Position numbers and translations under genes: made by a program
The notes under the pieces: generated by a model
The model's database searches: none
The model's input: only the letters and a program-made list of their open reading frames with translations
Told to the model about the DNA's origin: nothing
Part shown: in pieces, positions 10,128 through 19,051 of the stretch
Numbering within the stretch: the stretch's first letter is position 1
Layout of the letters: every line of letters begins with the position of its first letter
NCBI GenBank assembly: GCA_004292855.1
Contig: RDXN01000029.1
Coordinates: 231,312 to 295,311 of the forward strand
Origin: Cytophagales bacterium
GTDB taxonomy: Bacteria > Bacteroidota > Bacteroidia > Cytophagales > Spirosomataceae
Length of the DNA: 64,000 nt
Reading direction: 5' to 3'

Positions 10128-10673
10128 ATGCAAAGCATTGTCGTTTATTGCGGTTCCAGCCCTGGAACCAACCCGGTTTATACCGAAGTCGCTAAAGAAT
10201 TGGGCCGTGCGATGGCCGAGCGCAACATCCGTCTGATCTACGGCGGGGGCGGTTTTGGTCTGATGGGCACCGTTGCCGACACCGTTCTGGAACACGGGGG
10301 CGAGGTGATCGGTGTAATCCCGAACTTCCTGGCCAGCCTGGAGGTCGCGCACAAAACCTTAACCGAGATTCACTTCGTGCAGACCATGCACGAGCGCAAG
10401 TTCAAGATGGTCACGCTGGCGAAAGGTGTAATTGCTCTGCCCGGTGGCTACGGCACGCTCGATGAACTGTTTGAGATTTTGGCCTGGCGGCAACTCAAGC
10501 TATACGACGGCCCCATAGCCATCATCAACACCAACGGCTACTACGATCTGATGCTCCAGCAACTCGACCGGATGGTGCAGGATGGTTTCCTGAAAGCGCA
10601 AAACCGCGCCCTACTGATCGTAGCCGACACGGTTGAGGATGCGCTGGAGAAGATGCTGAACGACGGGCAGTAA
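10128..10673 (+). CDS. LOG-family protein (TIGR00730 type nucleotide phosphoribohydrolase)
   Basis: LOG enzymes release the base from N6-modified or ordinary nucleoside 5'-monophosphates. The 181-residue product has the Rossmann start SIVVYCGSSPG (3-13), YGGGGFGLMG (38-47) and the family signature PGGYGTLDE (105-113) with conserved Arg/Lys in MHERKFKM. A longer reading from 10107 would add seven residues encoded by the repeat, so the ATG at 10128 is preferred. The stop TAA (10671-10673) touches the stop of the oppositely directed glycosyltransferase gene with no base between them. The true substrate in this organism is unknown. Confidence 0.88.
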   Translation: MQSIVVYCGSSPGTNPVYTEVAKELGRAMAERNIRLIYGGGGFGLMGTVADTVLEHGGEVIGVIPNFLASLEVAHKTLTEIHFVQTMHERKFKMVTLAKGVIALPGGYGTLDELFEILAWRQLKLYDGPIAIINTNGYYDLMLQQLDRMVQDGFLKAQNRALLIVADTVEDALEKMLNDGQ

Positions 10674-11444
10674 CTACCGGCTCACTGTCGCGGCTTTTCT
10701 GCCTGATACAGGCTTCTTATTGAAATCGCCACGGGCGAAAAACTTCTCGATGAAGCAGTACATCAGGATGAAGAAATAGCGGCTACCCATTTCCTTGATT
10801 TTCAACTTCGACTCGCCATACTTGCGGTTCGTCCAACTGTTGGGCACTACCTCGTAGCTGTAGCCGCGCACCATCGCCTTGAGGGGCAACTCGATAGTGA
10901 GGTTAAAGTGGGGCGACAGAAATGGTTTAACCCCCTCAATCGTCTCGCGCTTGTAGAGCTTAAACGCGTTGGTGGTATCGTTGTACTTAATACCCATCAC
11001 CATCCGCACGATGAAATTGGCTACCCGGTTGATGTATTTCTTTACTTCCGGGTAGTCGACTACTTTACCACCTTTCTCCCAGCGTGAGCCAAACACAGCA
11101 TCAGTGTCCGTTTCGAGCATCTTGTGGTAGAACTTGACCAAGTCTTCGGGGTCGTCCGACATGTCGGCCATGAACACGGCCACACAGTCGCCGGTGAAGC
11201 GTTCCAGGCCATAGCGCACGGCATAGCCGAAGCCATTTGGCCCCGGATTTGTGTAATAGACCAGCGTCGGAATCTCCGATTTTAGATTTTCGAGCACCTG
11301 CGCCGTATTATCCTTCGAGTTGTCGTTGGTCACGCAAATCTCGTGCGGAACTCCGTGTTTGGCCAGTGTCTGATACAGCGTACGGAGTGTATGCGGGATC
11401 GACTCTTCTTCGTTGTAGGCCGGTATAACGACGCTTAGTTTCAT
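10674..11444 (-). CDS. GT2 glycosyltransferase (polyprenyl-phosphate hexose synthase-like)
   Basis: Likely transfers a sugar from a nucleotide donor, probably to a polyprenyl phosphate, on the inner face of the membrane. The 256-residue GT-A domain opens with KLSVVIPAYNEEESI (2-16), has TNDNSKDNT (39-47) in the nucleotide site, and the metal-binding ADMSDDPEDL (93-102). Downstream are GSRWEKGG and NAFKLYKRE, seen in dolichol-phosphate-mannose-synthase-like enzymes. There are no large C-terminal membrane helices. It is the most downstream gene of the minus-strand glycan block. A partner that uses lipid-linked sugar, the GT39-like protein, lies at 14.4-16.1 kb. Confidence 0.85.
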   Translation of the reverse strand: MKLSVVIPAYNEEESIPHTLRTLYQTLAKHGVPHEICVTNDNSKDNTAQVLENLKSEIPTLVYYTNPGPNGFGYAVRYGLERFTGDCVAVFMADMSDDPEDLVKFYHKMLETDTDAVFGSRWEKGGKVVDYPEVKKYINRVANFIVRMVMGIKYNDTTNAFKLYKRETIEGVKPFLSPHFNLTIELPLKAMVRGYSYEVVPNSWTNRKYGESKLKIKEMGSRYFFILMYCFIEKFFARGDFNKKPVSGRKAATVSR

Positions 11445-11452
11445 AACTGTAA

Positions 11453-11516
11453 CGCGGTTTTCCTAAACCGCGTGAAAAGCAAGTAAATCAACTGAACGCG
11501 GTTTAGGAAAACCGCG
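11453..11516. repeat. Inverted repeat of the CGCGGTTT family, each arm a hairpin
   Basis: Perfect 21-bp arms at 11453-11473 and 11496-11516. Each arm is itself a hairpin, CGCGGTTT-TCCT-AAACCGCG. The right-hand arm overlaps the end of the upstream glycosyltransferase gene and encodes its last residues (ARFS) and stop codon. Confidence 0.92.
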
Positions 11517-12459
11517 CTACATGCCGAATCGCACTATATGCTTTCATAATGGGTGCGGGCACCACATAATCGCGAATAACATCTTTTATGACACTGGTAG
11601 CCGGTTGGGCCATATAGATGTACTTGAGCGCGTAAAACGCCCGCCGAAAATAGCTCTGTTGGTACTGCTTTGCATCGAGCATCAAGCGATAGTAACGCGC
11701 AATGTTTTTCCGTAGTACCCGGTCGTAGGTATAATCGAGTTCGCGGTTAATGTCGCTGTACATCTGAATCCGGTTGCGCAGAAACCGCTCGTCCCATTCG
11801 TAATCGTGGAAACTGGCCCCGGCCCGGTTTTTCCGGTACACCGACATCACATGGGGAATATAGCCAATCGGACCCATTTTGGCTTTCAGAATAAGCCGGG
11901 GAATGTCGCCACTGCTCGACTCGCGAAACCAGGCCGGGTACTCTCGGATGTTGTTTTTGTACATCGTGCTCGACGTAGCCATGAACCAGATTTCCTGCTC
12001 ACCCACAAGATCATCGAGGGTGTAGAACGTCTTCATGTTCGGACCATTGAGCCGGTACGAGGGCGAACCATCTTCAAAAATCACGTCGGCATTCGTAAAC
12101 ACCGCCGAGCATTGCTGATTGGCATCCAGAAAATCAACCTGCTTCTGGAGCTTGGTCGAGTCGGTCCAGTAATCGTCGCCATCCATCAAGGCATAGTACT
12201 CGCCTTTGGCCAGTTTGAGCGTTTCCAGAAAGTTGATCCCCCCGTTTTTGCCCATGTTGCGCGGGTGCAACACGCCGACTACCTTGCCCGGATACTGCCG
12301 CTCGTACTCCTGAATGATCTCGCGGGTGCCATCGCTCGAAAAATCATCACCTACCAGAATCTCAAACGGAAACGTGGTCTCCTGCATCAGCGCGCTATCG
12401 ATAGCCTTGCGGATGAAGTTCTTCTGGTTATAGGTAATTATGGTTACGCTTACTTTCAC
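11503..12459 (-). CDS. GT2 glycosyltransferase
   Basis: A 318-residue GT-A enzyme of family 2. Seen: VSVTIITYNQKNFI (3-16), LVGDDFSSDGT (35-45), and the donor/metal motif ALMDGDDYWTD (90-100). The start is GTG at 12457-12459; its first bases overlap the stop of the gene before it (GTGA overlap), which points to translational coupling. The C-terminal residues come from a repeat arm. It is cytoplasmic, with several basic aromatic helices near the C-end (SYFRRAFYALKYIYM) that could touch the membrane. Probably adds a sugar to a surface glycan; donor and acceptor unknown. Confidence 0.87.
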   Translation of the reverse strand: MKVSVTIITYNQKNFIRKAIDSALMQETTFPFEILVGDDFSSDGTREIIQEYERQYPGKVVGVLHPRNMGKNGGINFLETLKLAKGEYYALMDGDDYWTDSTKLQKQVDFLDANQQCSAVFTNADVIFEDGSPSYRLNGPNMKTFYTLDDLVGEQEIWFMATSSTMYKNNIREYPAWFRESSSGDIPRLILKAKMGPIGYIPHVMSVYRKNRAGASFHDYEWDERFLRNRIQMYSDINRELDYTYDRVLRKNIARYYRLMLDAKQYQQSYFRRAFYALKYIYMAQPATSVIKDVIRDYVVPAPIMKAYSAIRHVARFS

Positions 12460-13259
12460 ACGACAGCTTGTTTGATCTGCTCTTTCCAGCCTTGTGGCTC
12501 TTTGTCTTCGGCGGGTTTGCCCCAGGGGTCATAGAAGGGCAAAATAGCCACCCAACGACCACGTGGATCGTCCCAGCTAAAGCGGTCGGCAAAGCTCGAC
12601 GGCGACACCCAGTGAGGCAGGTCGTACCGGAACAAGACCATGTCGCCCATGTTCTGATGCCCCTCGGTCTCCACAATCTGATCGTTAATCACGTAGCCCG
12701 TACCGCCCGAATGGTAATCCTTGCCATACTGATTCAGGGCCAAGATCGTACCCACTTTTTGCGGGGTAAGCGGGTGCCAGTGTCGCCCGAAAAAACTCCC
12801 CCCCATTGGGTAATGGGTCACCTGCGGGTGGAAGTAGGGTTGCCCCTTCCGAATGCCAAACTCTTCGTTATTGCCCGTCAGTGCATTCCAGAATTTGCGA
12901 ATCGGGTGGAACACGGCCAGCAAAGCTTCGCGGGTTTCGGCGTCGAGGTCCAGAATGGCATCGAACGTATGGTCGTGAAAAAGCTGCGGGGCTTTCTGAA
13001 TTTTGGCAATGTGAAGCCGCTGCTTATGTTGATTGTTATCGAACGTGTCGGGAGCTTCGGCGAGGGGCGTTTTTTCGGCCCAGGCGCGGGTGGCACCAAC
13101 CATACTCTGGAGCATGTCGGCAGGGATACCCGTTTGCACGATCACGATGTTCGGCTCATTGACGAGCCGCATCACCTCCTCGGCGGGAATTTCGGGCACG
13201 ATCTGACCGTCTTTGAACTCGGCTTTTACTTTTATCAGATAATCTGCTACCTGTTGCAT
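12456..13259 (-). CDS. Possible Fe(II) oxygenase-like (double-stranded beta-helix) protein
   Basis: A 267-residue soluble protein. The C-terminal half has features of a jelly-roll oxygenase: GRHWHPLTP (H160 and H162), NQYGKDYHSGGTGYV, and GDMVLFRYDLPHWV (H216), where the last resembles the second metal His of phytanoyl-CoA-hydroxylase-like enzymes. The usual HxD pair is not evident; HxH stands there instead. The ATG at 13259 (MQQVADYLIK) is chosen because the 18 residues upstream look like spacer. It overlaps the following GT2 gene by 4 bp, so it is probably part of the glycan operon, perhaps modifying a sugar or lipid carrier. Function is not established. Confidence 0.45.
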   Translation of the reverse strand: MQQVADYLIKVKAEFKDGQIVPEIPAEEVMRLVNEPNIVIVQTGIPADMLQSMVGATRAWAEKTPLAEAPDTFDNNQHKQRLHIAKIQKAPQLFHDHTFDAILDLDAETREALLAVFHPIRKFWNALTGNNEEFGIRKGQPYFHPQVTHYPMGGSFFGRHWHPLTPQKVGTILALNQYGKDYHSGGTGYVINDQIVETEGHQNMGDMVLFRYDLPHWVSPSSFADRFSWDDPRGRWVAILPFYDPWGKPAEDKEPQGWKEQIKQAVV

Positions 13260-13385
13260 CGCTGTTGATCGGGTTATTGCCCTATTTAATGCTCCTGTAT
13301 GAAAAAAGTACAAAAGCGGGCTTTTGAAACTTGTATGACAAAATAGGGCTTTGGTAATCGAAAAACCAAATAACTCGCGGCCACC

Positions 13386-14354
13386 TTAGCCAACGGATAC
13401 GGGCCGGGTGGCATACCCAAAGCCCGATGCACCAAAGCCGTTTCCATTATAAAACATCAGCCATTGGTCGTTGTTTTGAACTAGGTGGCAATAATCCATC
13501 ATGAGCGAATCCCAGCCATCCACCGACCGTTCGATACCCGCCCGGTCGTCATGCCGTTCCCAGGCCAGCCCATCCGCCGACTCGGCATAGCCGATGCGGT
13601 AGCTGCGGCTTACGTCGGTGCGGTAATTGAGTGAGTTTCGGTACGAGAAGTACATCTTGTATTTCCCGTTTTCTTTATAAACCGTAGGGCGGCCAATGGC
13701 ATCCGTAAAGGCATCGTAGCCAACGCAAACCTGCCCCGTCCGGTTCCAATGGATTCCGTCCGCCGACTCGGCATATTTGACGTCGTAGAAGGGTTCGGGG
13801 TGACCATTTATCACCTCAATTTTTGTGCATGACAAATACCACATCCGCCAGCGAACCGAGCCATCGGGTTGCTCCTCACGCATCACGCAGGGTTGCGCCA
13901 CCCACACCTGATCAAAAATATACCGGTCGAGCAACGGGCCGTCGAACGCCCGCTCGAACGTCAAACCTCCGTCGCGACTGATGGCCAACCCGATACCAAG
14001 CCGGTAATGGGTTGTCTCGCTCTTGTTCCAACCAGTATAATACAGCCAAATATCGGTGCCTCCCTGTTCGTTCGGTACGGGCAAAAACCACGAGGGCATC
14101 GTACCGGTCTCATCGAACATGCCCACCGCGCCTTTGCTCAGGCAAGGGGTATCGTGTACGTACAATACACTGCTTAAATCGGTTTTGTCTAGCTCGACAA
14201 ACGAGGTCGATGAGGCACTGTTTTCGTCGCGAGTGGCGAAATAAACCCGTAACCGCCCGTTATCGAGCGGGTAACCAAACGGCACCTGCGCGTGGGTCCG
14301 ACTGAACGACTGCGAGCCGTCGGGTTTGTAAATAAGTCCTTGTTTAGTCCACAT
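13386..14354 (-). CDS. Five-bladed beta-propeller glycosidase-like protein
   Basis: A 322-residue protein resembling the GH43/GH32/GH130 propeller superfamily. Repeating blade motifs are visible: GLAISRDGGLTFER, YAESADGIHWNRTG, GYAESADGLAWERHDD and KMYFSYRN/WLMFYNG strands. Acidic residues suitable for a propeller active site are present, but catalytic residues cannot be assigned safely. There is no signal peptide, so it would act in the cytoplasm. Proteins of this type often sit in O-antigen or exopolysaccharide clusters, as here, between the GT39-like gene (58 bp upstream) and the oxygenase-like gene (126 bp downstream). Hydrolase, phosphorylase or non-enzymatic role all remain possible. 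Confidence 0.6.
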   Translation of the reverse strand: MWTKQGLIYKPDGSQSFSRTHAQVPFGYPLDNGRLRVYFATRDENSASSTSFVELDKTDLSSVLYVHDTPCLSKGAVGMFDETGTMPSWFLPVPNEQGGTDIWLYYTGWNKSETTHYRLGIGLAISRDGGLTFERAFDGPLLDRYIFDQVWVAQPCVMREEQPDGSVRWRMWYLSCTKIEVINGHPEPFYDVKYAESADGIHWNRTGQVCVGYDAFTDAIGRPTVYKENGKYKMYFSYRNSLNYRTDVSRSYRIGYAESADGLAWERHDDRAGIERSVDGWDSLMMDYCHLVQNNDQWLMFYNGNGFGASGFGYATRPVSVG

Positions 14355-14370
14355 AATTTTAGGTAGTATT

Positions 14371-14430
14371 GAGGAGCGAGGAGTGAGGAATGAGGAGTTG
14401 CTGACTCCTCACTACTCGCTCCTCACTCCT
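14371..14430. repeat. Purine-rich imperfect inverted repeat (GAGGAGT heptads)
   Basis: The left arm (14371-14398) is four 7-base units of the type GAGGAGC/GAGGAGT/GAGGAAT. The right arm (about 14404-14430) is its imperfect complement. The right arm overlaps the end of the GT39-like gene and encodes its last residues (GVRSE) and stop. Confidence 0.8.
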
Positions 14431-16091
14431 ACCTTCTGCACTCGGTCATTCCTAACATACAATCGGGCATCGTTGAAAATGCCCATGTACCGGTAGTGCG
14501 TTTTAATGTGTTCGGCCAACGGGGGAATAATCTCGTGGCCCTGCGTTTTCCGGTCGTTAAGCCAGTGATTTTCGAGACCCACGGCATCGACAAACACGGG
14601 TGGGCGGGTATGTAAAAAATTTTTCAAATACCGCTGCTGATACACTGATGTCATGGGGCTGATGAATACGCACCGCTCCGAATGGTTTTCGGCAGTACCC
14701 TGAATCATTTGCGCACCCACATAGTAGTCGCACCGCCAGCCCCAAACCACAAGTGGTTCGTTTGCATTGGCATAGTTGCGTATTTGTTGCACAATAGGTG
14801 GGCGTATCAGAACAAAGTTTGCTTGCCCATCGTAGAACAGGTAGGGGTTAACTGGAACACCACAAATATAGCTCTGTACGTCGCGCCCGATGATCAGACT
14901 CAAAAACAGAGCCGGGACCCAAACCGCTCCTCTGATTAGGGTGGTTGTTGCAAAACGGTTCAGAATAGTGTACCAACTCAGGGCCATCAGCAAAAACACT
15001 GGCCCAACCATAAAATAGAGATAGTGTACAAACTCGGTGCCAGTGCGTGTGATGGCAAACAGGCCAGCCAGCCCCAGAAGCCCAATAAACCCCAGCCGGA
15101 TCACCCAGGAACTGTTTACCCTGTCGGCTGATTTTTTTGTCGCGAACCGGAGAGCAGCAAAGACCATTAACCCCACCGTGAGCATCATAACCCAACCCAA
15201 CTCTTCGCCCCGGCTAACGTGGTTAGGAAAATTGAGGATCGTTTGAATCTGATTGGTATTCCCGCCATACCGCAGGTTTCCTTCGATGTAGAACAGCCAA
15301 AAATCGTTGTAAAGGCCATTAGCGGCCAGCATTATAATAAACAGAGCCGGGAACACCAGCGTGCCAACCCCCAGCACCACTAGCTGCCCTACTTTGGTGG
15401 AGGTTGATGTCTGCAAACGCAGCACCGTAATACTGGCAAACAATCCCAGAACCGCCACCAGGGGCACTCCCTGAAGTTTTCCGAGCGGAACCATACCCAT
15501 CAATACGCCTAATACGAACAGTTGGGCGGAGGTGGCGCGTTGTCGAGAGTCGATGAGAGCAAAGAGCCAAATACCTGCCGACAGTAGGACAAGGGGGACC
15601 AATTCGCTGCTATAACTGAGCAAATCGGCGTTTTGGGTCAACCCCAACGCAAAAACCAGTGGCAACAAAGCCAACCGGGCGGGTTGCGTTCCGAACCAGA
15701 TACGCGCTGTTTTGAACAGAAACAATAAACTCAGAGCCAGTAAACTAAAACCCAGAAGCCGGGCCGAAATATAATCGAACCGCAGGCCAAGCCAGGTAGG
15801 CAAGATGAGCGCGTAACTATCCAGTGGTCCAATGGTATGAGCGTCGACAGAGCGCAGATAAACCGGGTCGACGGCGAGTGTACGCGCGTGCGTAATCATC
15901 TGACTCTCGTCGGGGTTCAGCTCACGATTGTACAATAAGGTGGGTAAGCGCAGAAAAAAAAGTAGTCCCCCCGACAGCAGGAGCAAGCCGTTGTCGCTAA
16001 TACGAGTACGAAATGCCACCCAAACCAACCCAACGCAAAGCAGGCAGCACAGGAGCCAGTACGGAGTCGAAAAGGTATCGAAGTGAAACAT
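14412..16091 (-). CDS. GT39/ArnT-like membrane glycosyltransferase
   Basis: A 559-residue integral membrane protein with about 11 hydrophobic helices. After the first helix comes the loop RLPTLLYNRELNPDESQMI with a DE pair, the position of the catalytic acidic pair in GT-C (PMT/ArnT) enzymes. Such enzymes use a lipid-linked sugar and act on the outer side of the inner membrane. A soluble C-terminal part (from about 440) follows. An upstream in-frame Met at 16217 would run through the preceding gene and its terminator, so the ATG at 16091 (MFHFDTFSTPYWLL) is chosen. The GT2 gene at 10.7 kb could make its lipid-linked donor. The acceptor is unknown. Confidence 0.7.
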   Translation of the reverse strand: MFHFDTFSTPYWLLCCLLCVGLVWVAFRTRISDNGLLLLSGGLLFFLRLPTLLYNRELNPDESQMITHARTLAVDPVYLRSVDAHTIGPLDSYALILPTWLGLRFDYISARLLGFSLLALSLLFLFKTARIWFGTQPARLALLPLVFALGLTQNADLLSYSSELVPLVLLSAGIWLFALIDSRQRATSAQLFVLGVLMGMVPLGKLQGVPLVAVLGLFASITVLRLQTSTSTKVGQLVVLGVGTLVFPALFIIMLAANGLYNDFWLFYIEGNLRYGGNTNQIQTILNFPNHVSRGEELGWVMMLTVGLMVFAALRFATKKSADRVNSSWVIRLGFIGLLGLAGLFAITRTGTEFVHYLYFMVGPVFLLMALSWYTILNRFATTTLIRGAVWVPALFLSLIIGRDVQSYICGVPVNPYLFYDGQANFVLIRPPIVQQIRNYANANEPLVVWGWRCDYYVGAQMIQGTAENHSERCVFISPMTSVYQQRYLKNFLHTRPPVFVDAVGLENHWLNDRKTQGHEIIPPLAEHIKTHYRYMGIFNDARLYVRNDRVQKVGVRSE

Positions 16092-16100
16092 AAGTAAACC

Positions 16101-16130
16101 AAAAAAGGGCGGATTATAACCCGCCCTTCT
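16101..16130 (-). terminator. Intrinsic terminator after the epimerase gene
   Basis: On the minus strand AAGGGCGG and CCGCCCTT pair around an 8-base loop, followed by a T run. It lies between the epimerase stop (16136) and the GT39-like start (16091), only about ten bases before that start. Confidence 0.75.
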
Positions 16131-16135
16131 GCAAT

Positions 16136-17209
16136 TTATTTGGCGACAGCCAGGCGGGCAACCATGCTGTCGTGAATCTCGACCATTGTCTCCTTGAGGT
16201 CGTAGGTCCAGTTCCAACCAGGGTAGTGCTCCTTGAACTTATTCAGGTTCGAAACATACCAGATGTGGTCACCAATCCGGTTTGTTTCAGAATAGGTATA
16301 GTTCATTTTGTTGCCTGAAATCTCTTGACACAGGGCAATAGCTTCGAGCATCGAGCAGTTGGCATGGCGGCCACCGCCCGCGTTATACACCTCGCCCTCG
16401 CGTGGGTTTTGGTAATAATGCCAGAACATGTTAACGAGGTCGTGCGAGTGAATATTATCGCGTACCTGCTTGCCCTTGTAGCCGAAAATCGTGTACTGAG
16501 TGCCCGTAATGGCGCACTTCATGAGGTAGCTCAGGAACCCGTGTAGCTGCGCCCCGGAGTGGTTAGGCCCAGTGAGACAACCGCCCCGGAACACGCCCGT
16601 TTTCATACCAAAATACCGGCCATACTCCTGCACCAGAATATCGGCGGCTACCTTAGAGGCCCCAAACAATGAGTGCTTTGTGTGGTCGATGCTCATGTAC
16701 TCGTCAATGCCATCCTTGAAATAGGGGTGGCTCTCGTCGATCTCCCAACGCGTTTCGGTCTCGATCAGGGGTAAATAATTCGGGTTGTCGCCGTAAACTT
16801 TGTTGGTCGAGGTGAAGATAAACACCGCATTGGGGCAGTGTTGCCGGTTCATTTCGAGCAGATTCAGCGTGCCGTTGGCGTTTACCGTAAAGTCGGTAAA
16901 GGGTTCGCGGGCGGCCCAATCGTGCGAGGGTTGTGCGGCTGCGTGAATAATGAGCTTAATATCGGCTCCGAACTCGCGAAAAATCGGCTCCAGTTGCGAC
17001 ACCTCGCGGATGTCGGCAGTGCGGTGTGTGTAGTTCGTAAAGGATTCTTCGAGCCGGTTGCGGTTCCATTCGGTGGAGCCATCTGTTCCGAAGAAATACT
17101 GCCGCATATTGTTGTCGATACCAACAACCAAATCGAACTTATCTGAGAAAAAGGCAACTGACTCGCTACCGATCAACCCTGCTGAACCTGTGACTAGTGC
17201 AATATTCAT
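16136..17209 (-). CDS. NAD-dependent nucleotide-sugar epimerase (CDP-paratose/tyvelose epimerase-like)
   Basis: Extended SDR enzyme (357 residues) that would epimerise an NDP-sugar for glycan synthesis. NAD site: [13 protein letters not shown] (6-18). Body: [12 protein letters not shown] (87-98), [11 protein letters not shown] (132-142), then [20 protein letters not shown] and [18 protein letters not shown], which resemble CDP-tyvelose 2-epimerases. At the YxxxK position the residue is Phe (FGASK) in place of the usual Tyr; the Lys is kept. It is upstream of the GT39-like gene with a terminator between. The pathway product is unknown because no other NDP-sugar genes lie in view. Confidence 0.83.
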   Translation of the reverse strand: MNIALVTGSAGLIGSESVAFFSDKFDLVVGIDNNMRQYFFGTDGSTEWNRNRLEESFTNYTHRTADIREVSQLEPIFREFGADIKLIIHAAAQPSHDWAAREPFTDFTVNANGTLNLLEMNRQHCPNAVFIFTSTNKVYGDNPNYLPLIETETRWEIDESHPYFKDGIDEYMSIDHTKHSLFGASKVAADILVQEYGRYFGMKTGVFRGGCLTGPNHSGAQLHGFLSYLMKCAITGTQYTIFGYKGKQVRDNIHSHDLVNMFWHYYQNPREGEVYNAGGGRHANCSMLEAIALCQEISGNKMNYTYSETNRIGDHIWYVSNLNKFKEHYPGWNWTYDLKETMVEIHDSMVARLAVAK

Positions 17210-17340
17210 GATACTCTGGGCGTGTATTTAGTGTTTTTGCATCGGAAAAATCCAAATGGAATGGATATTTCACGGGTCAAATTAACACAAGAAAGTTATA
17301 TCTATTGTTGCCATTGCCTAAAATCTGACAGTCTAATAAA

Positions 17341-17369
17341 AAAAGCGATGCAACGGCGGCATCGCTTTT
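17341..17369 (-). terminator. Terminator downstream of the small lipoprotein gene
   Basis: Perfect 11-bp stem (AAAAGCGATGC pairing with GCATCGCTTTT) with a 7-base loop and T-rich tail on the minus strand. It follows the lipoprotein stop at 17404 by about 35 bases. Confidence 0.8.
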
Positions 17370-17403
17370 CCAAAAATCGTATCCGCAGCGTAACACCATC
17401 CAG

Positions 17404-17658
17404 TTATGCACCCTCGCCAATAGTACCCGCACCGTAAAGCTTTTCGCGGATTTTTTGCGTGCGCTCTTCCAGTTCGGGGCGGGGGGTGTACTTGTTCTTC
17501 GACTGAACAGCCGCCGAGTCCTTATTGACACCGTAGATGTAGGGATCGTTCTCACGAACATCCATCTGCCGAATCGTATTATATTTCTGATAATCGCAGG
17601 CCGTTGCCAGGAAGCCAACGGCAACAATCAGTGAGCCTTGAATCAGGTTACGTTTCAT
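17404..17658 (-). CDS. Small lipoprotein of unknown function
   Basis: An 84-residue product with a lipoprotein signal: basic start MKRNL, hydrophobic stretch, and lipobox LATAC with Cys21. The mature part is short and polar, with KYTPRPELEERTQKIREKLYG as a likely amphipathic helix. It would be anchored in a membrane from the periplasmic side. It has its own terminator and lies between the epimerase and GT61 genes (41 bp from the GT61 stop). I do not recognise a family. Codon use looks like that of its neighbours. Confidence 0.75.
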   Translation of the reverse strand: MKRNLIQGSLIVAVGFLATACDYQKYNTIRQMDVRENDPYIYGVNKDSAAVQSKNKYTPRPELEERTQKIREKLYGAGTIGEGA

Positions 17659-17699
17659 TTGGTTGATTGCTAATTCGTTGCCGCAAAGGTAGGAAACAG

Positions 17700-18860
17700 C
17701 TACCGAATCGCCAACGTTCCGTCGAGATACCGCTTCAAATCAGGAATCGACACCGTTATATCTTCGCTAATGTAGCGCGTATCATACGAACCCGCCGAGC
17801 CGTTGCAGTAAGCTGAGTACGAAAGATTCTGTAACTGAGCTAAATACCGAAAGCAGTCGGTAATAAACAGGGGTGAAAATAACTCAAACAAGTGCGTACC
17901 CGGCCGACACCAGATCAGGTTACAGAACGAGGCTCCATGTGGTCCCATAATAAATGACGCGTTATGGTAAATGGCCCGTTGTTCGGCTACGGTGCGGGGT
18001 TTGTCCTCAATAATTTGAAAATCGTATTGAGTTAACAACTCGATGAGTTCAGTCTCGTTCGTCACCCGGCGTCGGGTATCGCGGCTGATATACACGCGAT
18101 TACCCGTAGGCAGACCGGGTTGTAGCAACCGCTCGCCGAGCTTGGTTTGTAGCGCAAATATATCGCCGGAGGTTTGATAGGCCCAGTTCTCATGGCTTCC
18201 CAACACACACTGCTCAAACTGAACCGCCGTGGCCCGGCTGTCGATCACCTGATCGGGGCCAAAACCGAGTGCGGCCAGCACCTCGCGCTCGTAGTGTGTA
18301 TGTAAGAGCGGGTACGAGACTACAGCATCCGCAAAAACGGCGTCGGGGAGCATGGCTCGCATCCGGCATAGTTTAGCCGCAACCAACAGCATAAAATCGT
18401 AATAGCCAACAAACACACTGCCATCGAAATAATGACCAAACGGGGCAATGAGCGTTCGGGCGGTGCGGGTTGTACGGGACTTCCGATTCAGGAGATCCTT
18501 CATCACGTCGCGACTCCAGTAATCGGTATTTAAAACGCTCCGACCAATTTTAACCAACCCACATGGCAAGGAAGTGGTCGGTTCGGAGCCACCCGTGTAG
18601 TGCCAAACAGCGTTGGTTGTGCTAACGCCCTCGGTATTCGAAAAAATACGCTTTGTCTGGTCAACGGCGTCCATCACTTCGGGCAAATTAATTGAGTTGC
18701 CCAGTACAAGACCAACCCGGTACGGTGCCAGAAACGCGTTGGTCTGCGCCTTGTCGAGCAAATCAACTCCCAACAAACGCACACCCGACCGTGCCGAAGC
18801 GGTGAGGACGCGCCTGGTTTGGCCATTAACGCTAGAAATGAGTTGGCGAAGCGAAGTCAT
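17700..18860 (-). CDS. GT61-family (DUF563) glycosyltransferase
   Basis: A 386-residue protein with the signatures of GT61: NRVYISRDTRRRVTNE in the donor-binding half and IMGPHGASFCNLIWCRPG followed by HLFELFSP near the C-end. It has the usual HY/FDGS segment (GHYFDGSVFVGYYDF) in the middle. No signal peptide or membrane helix is seen, so it acts in the cytoplasm. It probably adds a pentose or hexose to a surface glycan; in this family the donors vary. It is the outermost gene of the glycan block and is divergent from the pca operon across a 191-bp spacer. Confidence 0.83.
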   Translation of the reverse strand: MTSLRQLISSVNGQTRRVLTASARSGVRLLGVDLLDKAQTNAFLAPYRVGLVLGNSINLPEVMDAVDQTKRIFSNTEGVSTTNAVWHYTGGSEPTTSLPCGLVKIGRSVLNTDYWSRDVMKDLLNRKSRTTRTARTLIAPFGHYFDGSVFVGYYDFMLLVAAKLCRMRAMLPDAVFADAVVSYPLLHTHYEREVLAALGFGPDQVIDSRATAVQFEQCVLGSHENWAYQTSGDIFALQTKLGERLLQPGLPTGNRVYISRDTRRRVTNETELIELLTQYDFQIIEDKPRTVAEQRAIYHNASFIMGPHGASFCNLIWCRPGTHLFELFSPLFITDCFRYLAQLQNLSYSAYCNGSAGSYDTRYISEDITVSIPDLKRYLDGTLAIR

Positions 18861-19051
18861 ACAGTTATGACCCAGACGCCGATTTTGCGTTACTTATATG
18901 AACAAAATTTATTGATGAACAACCTCGCTTTTTCGATACGTTTTGAAGCTGTGATTCGGTTGCTCCTTAAAAAGAGGTGAGAAATAAACTATAATTTCGT
19001 GATTTACCGTTGTTTATTCTTCCTTTGTCCCGAACAGTTGCAACAAACGCT

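Noticed and set aside
18950..19000. Promoter for pcaD at TATAATTTCG
   Set aside because: One mismatch to the -7 consensus and no -33 element at a fitting distance, so not listed as a feature.
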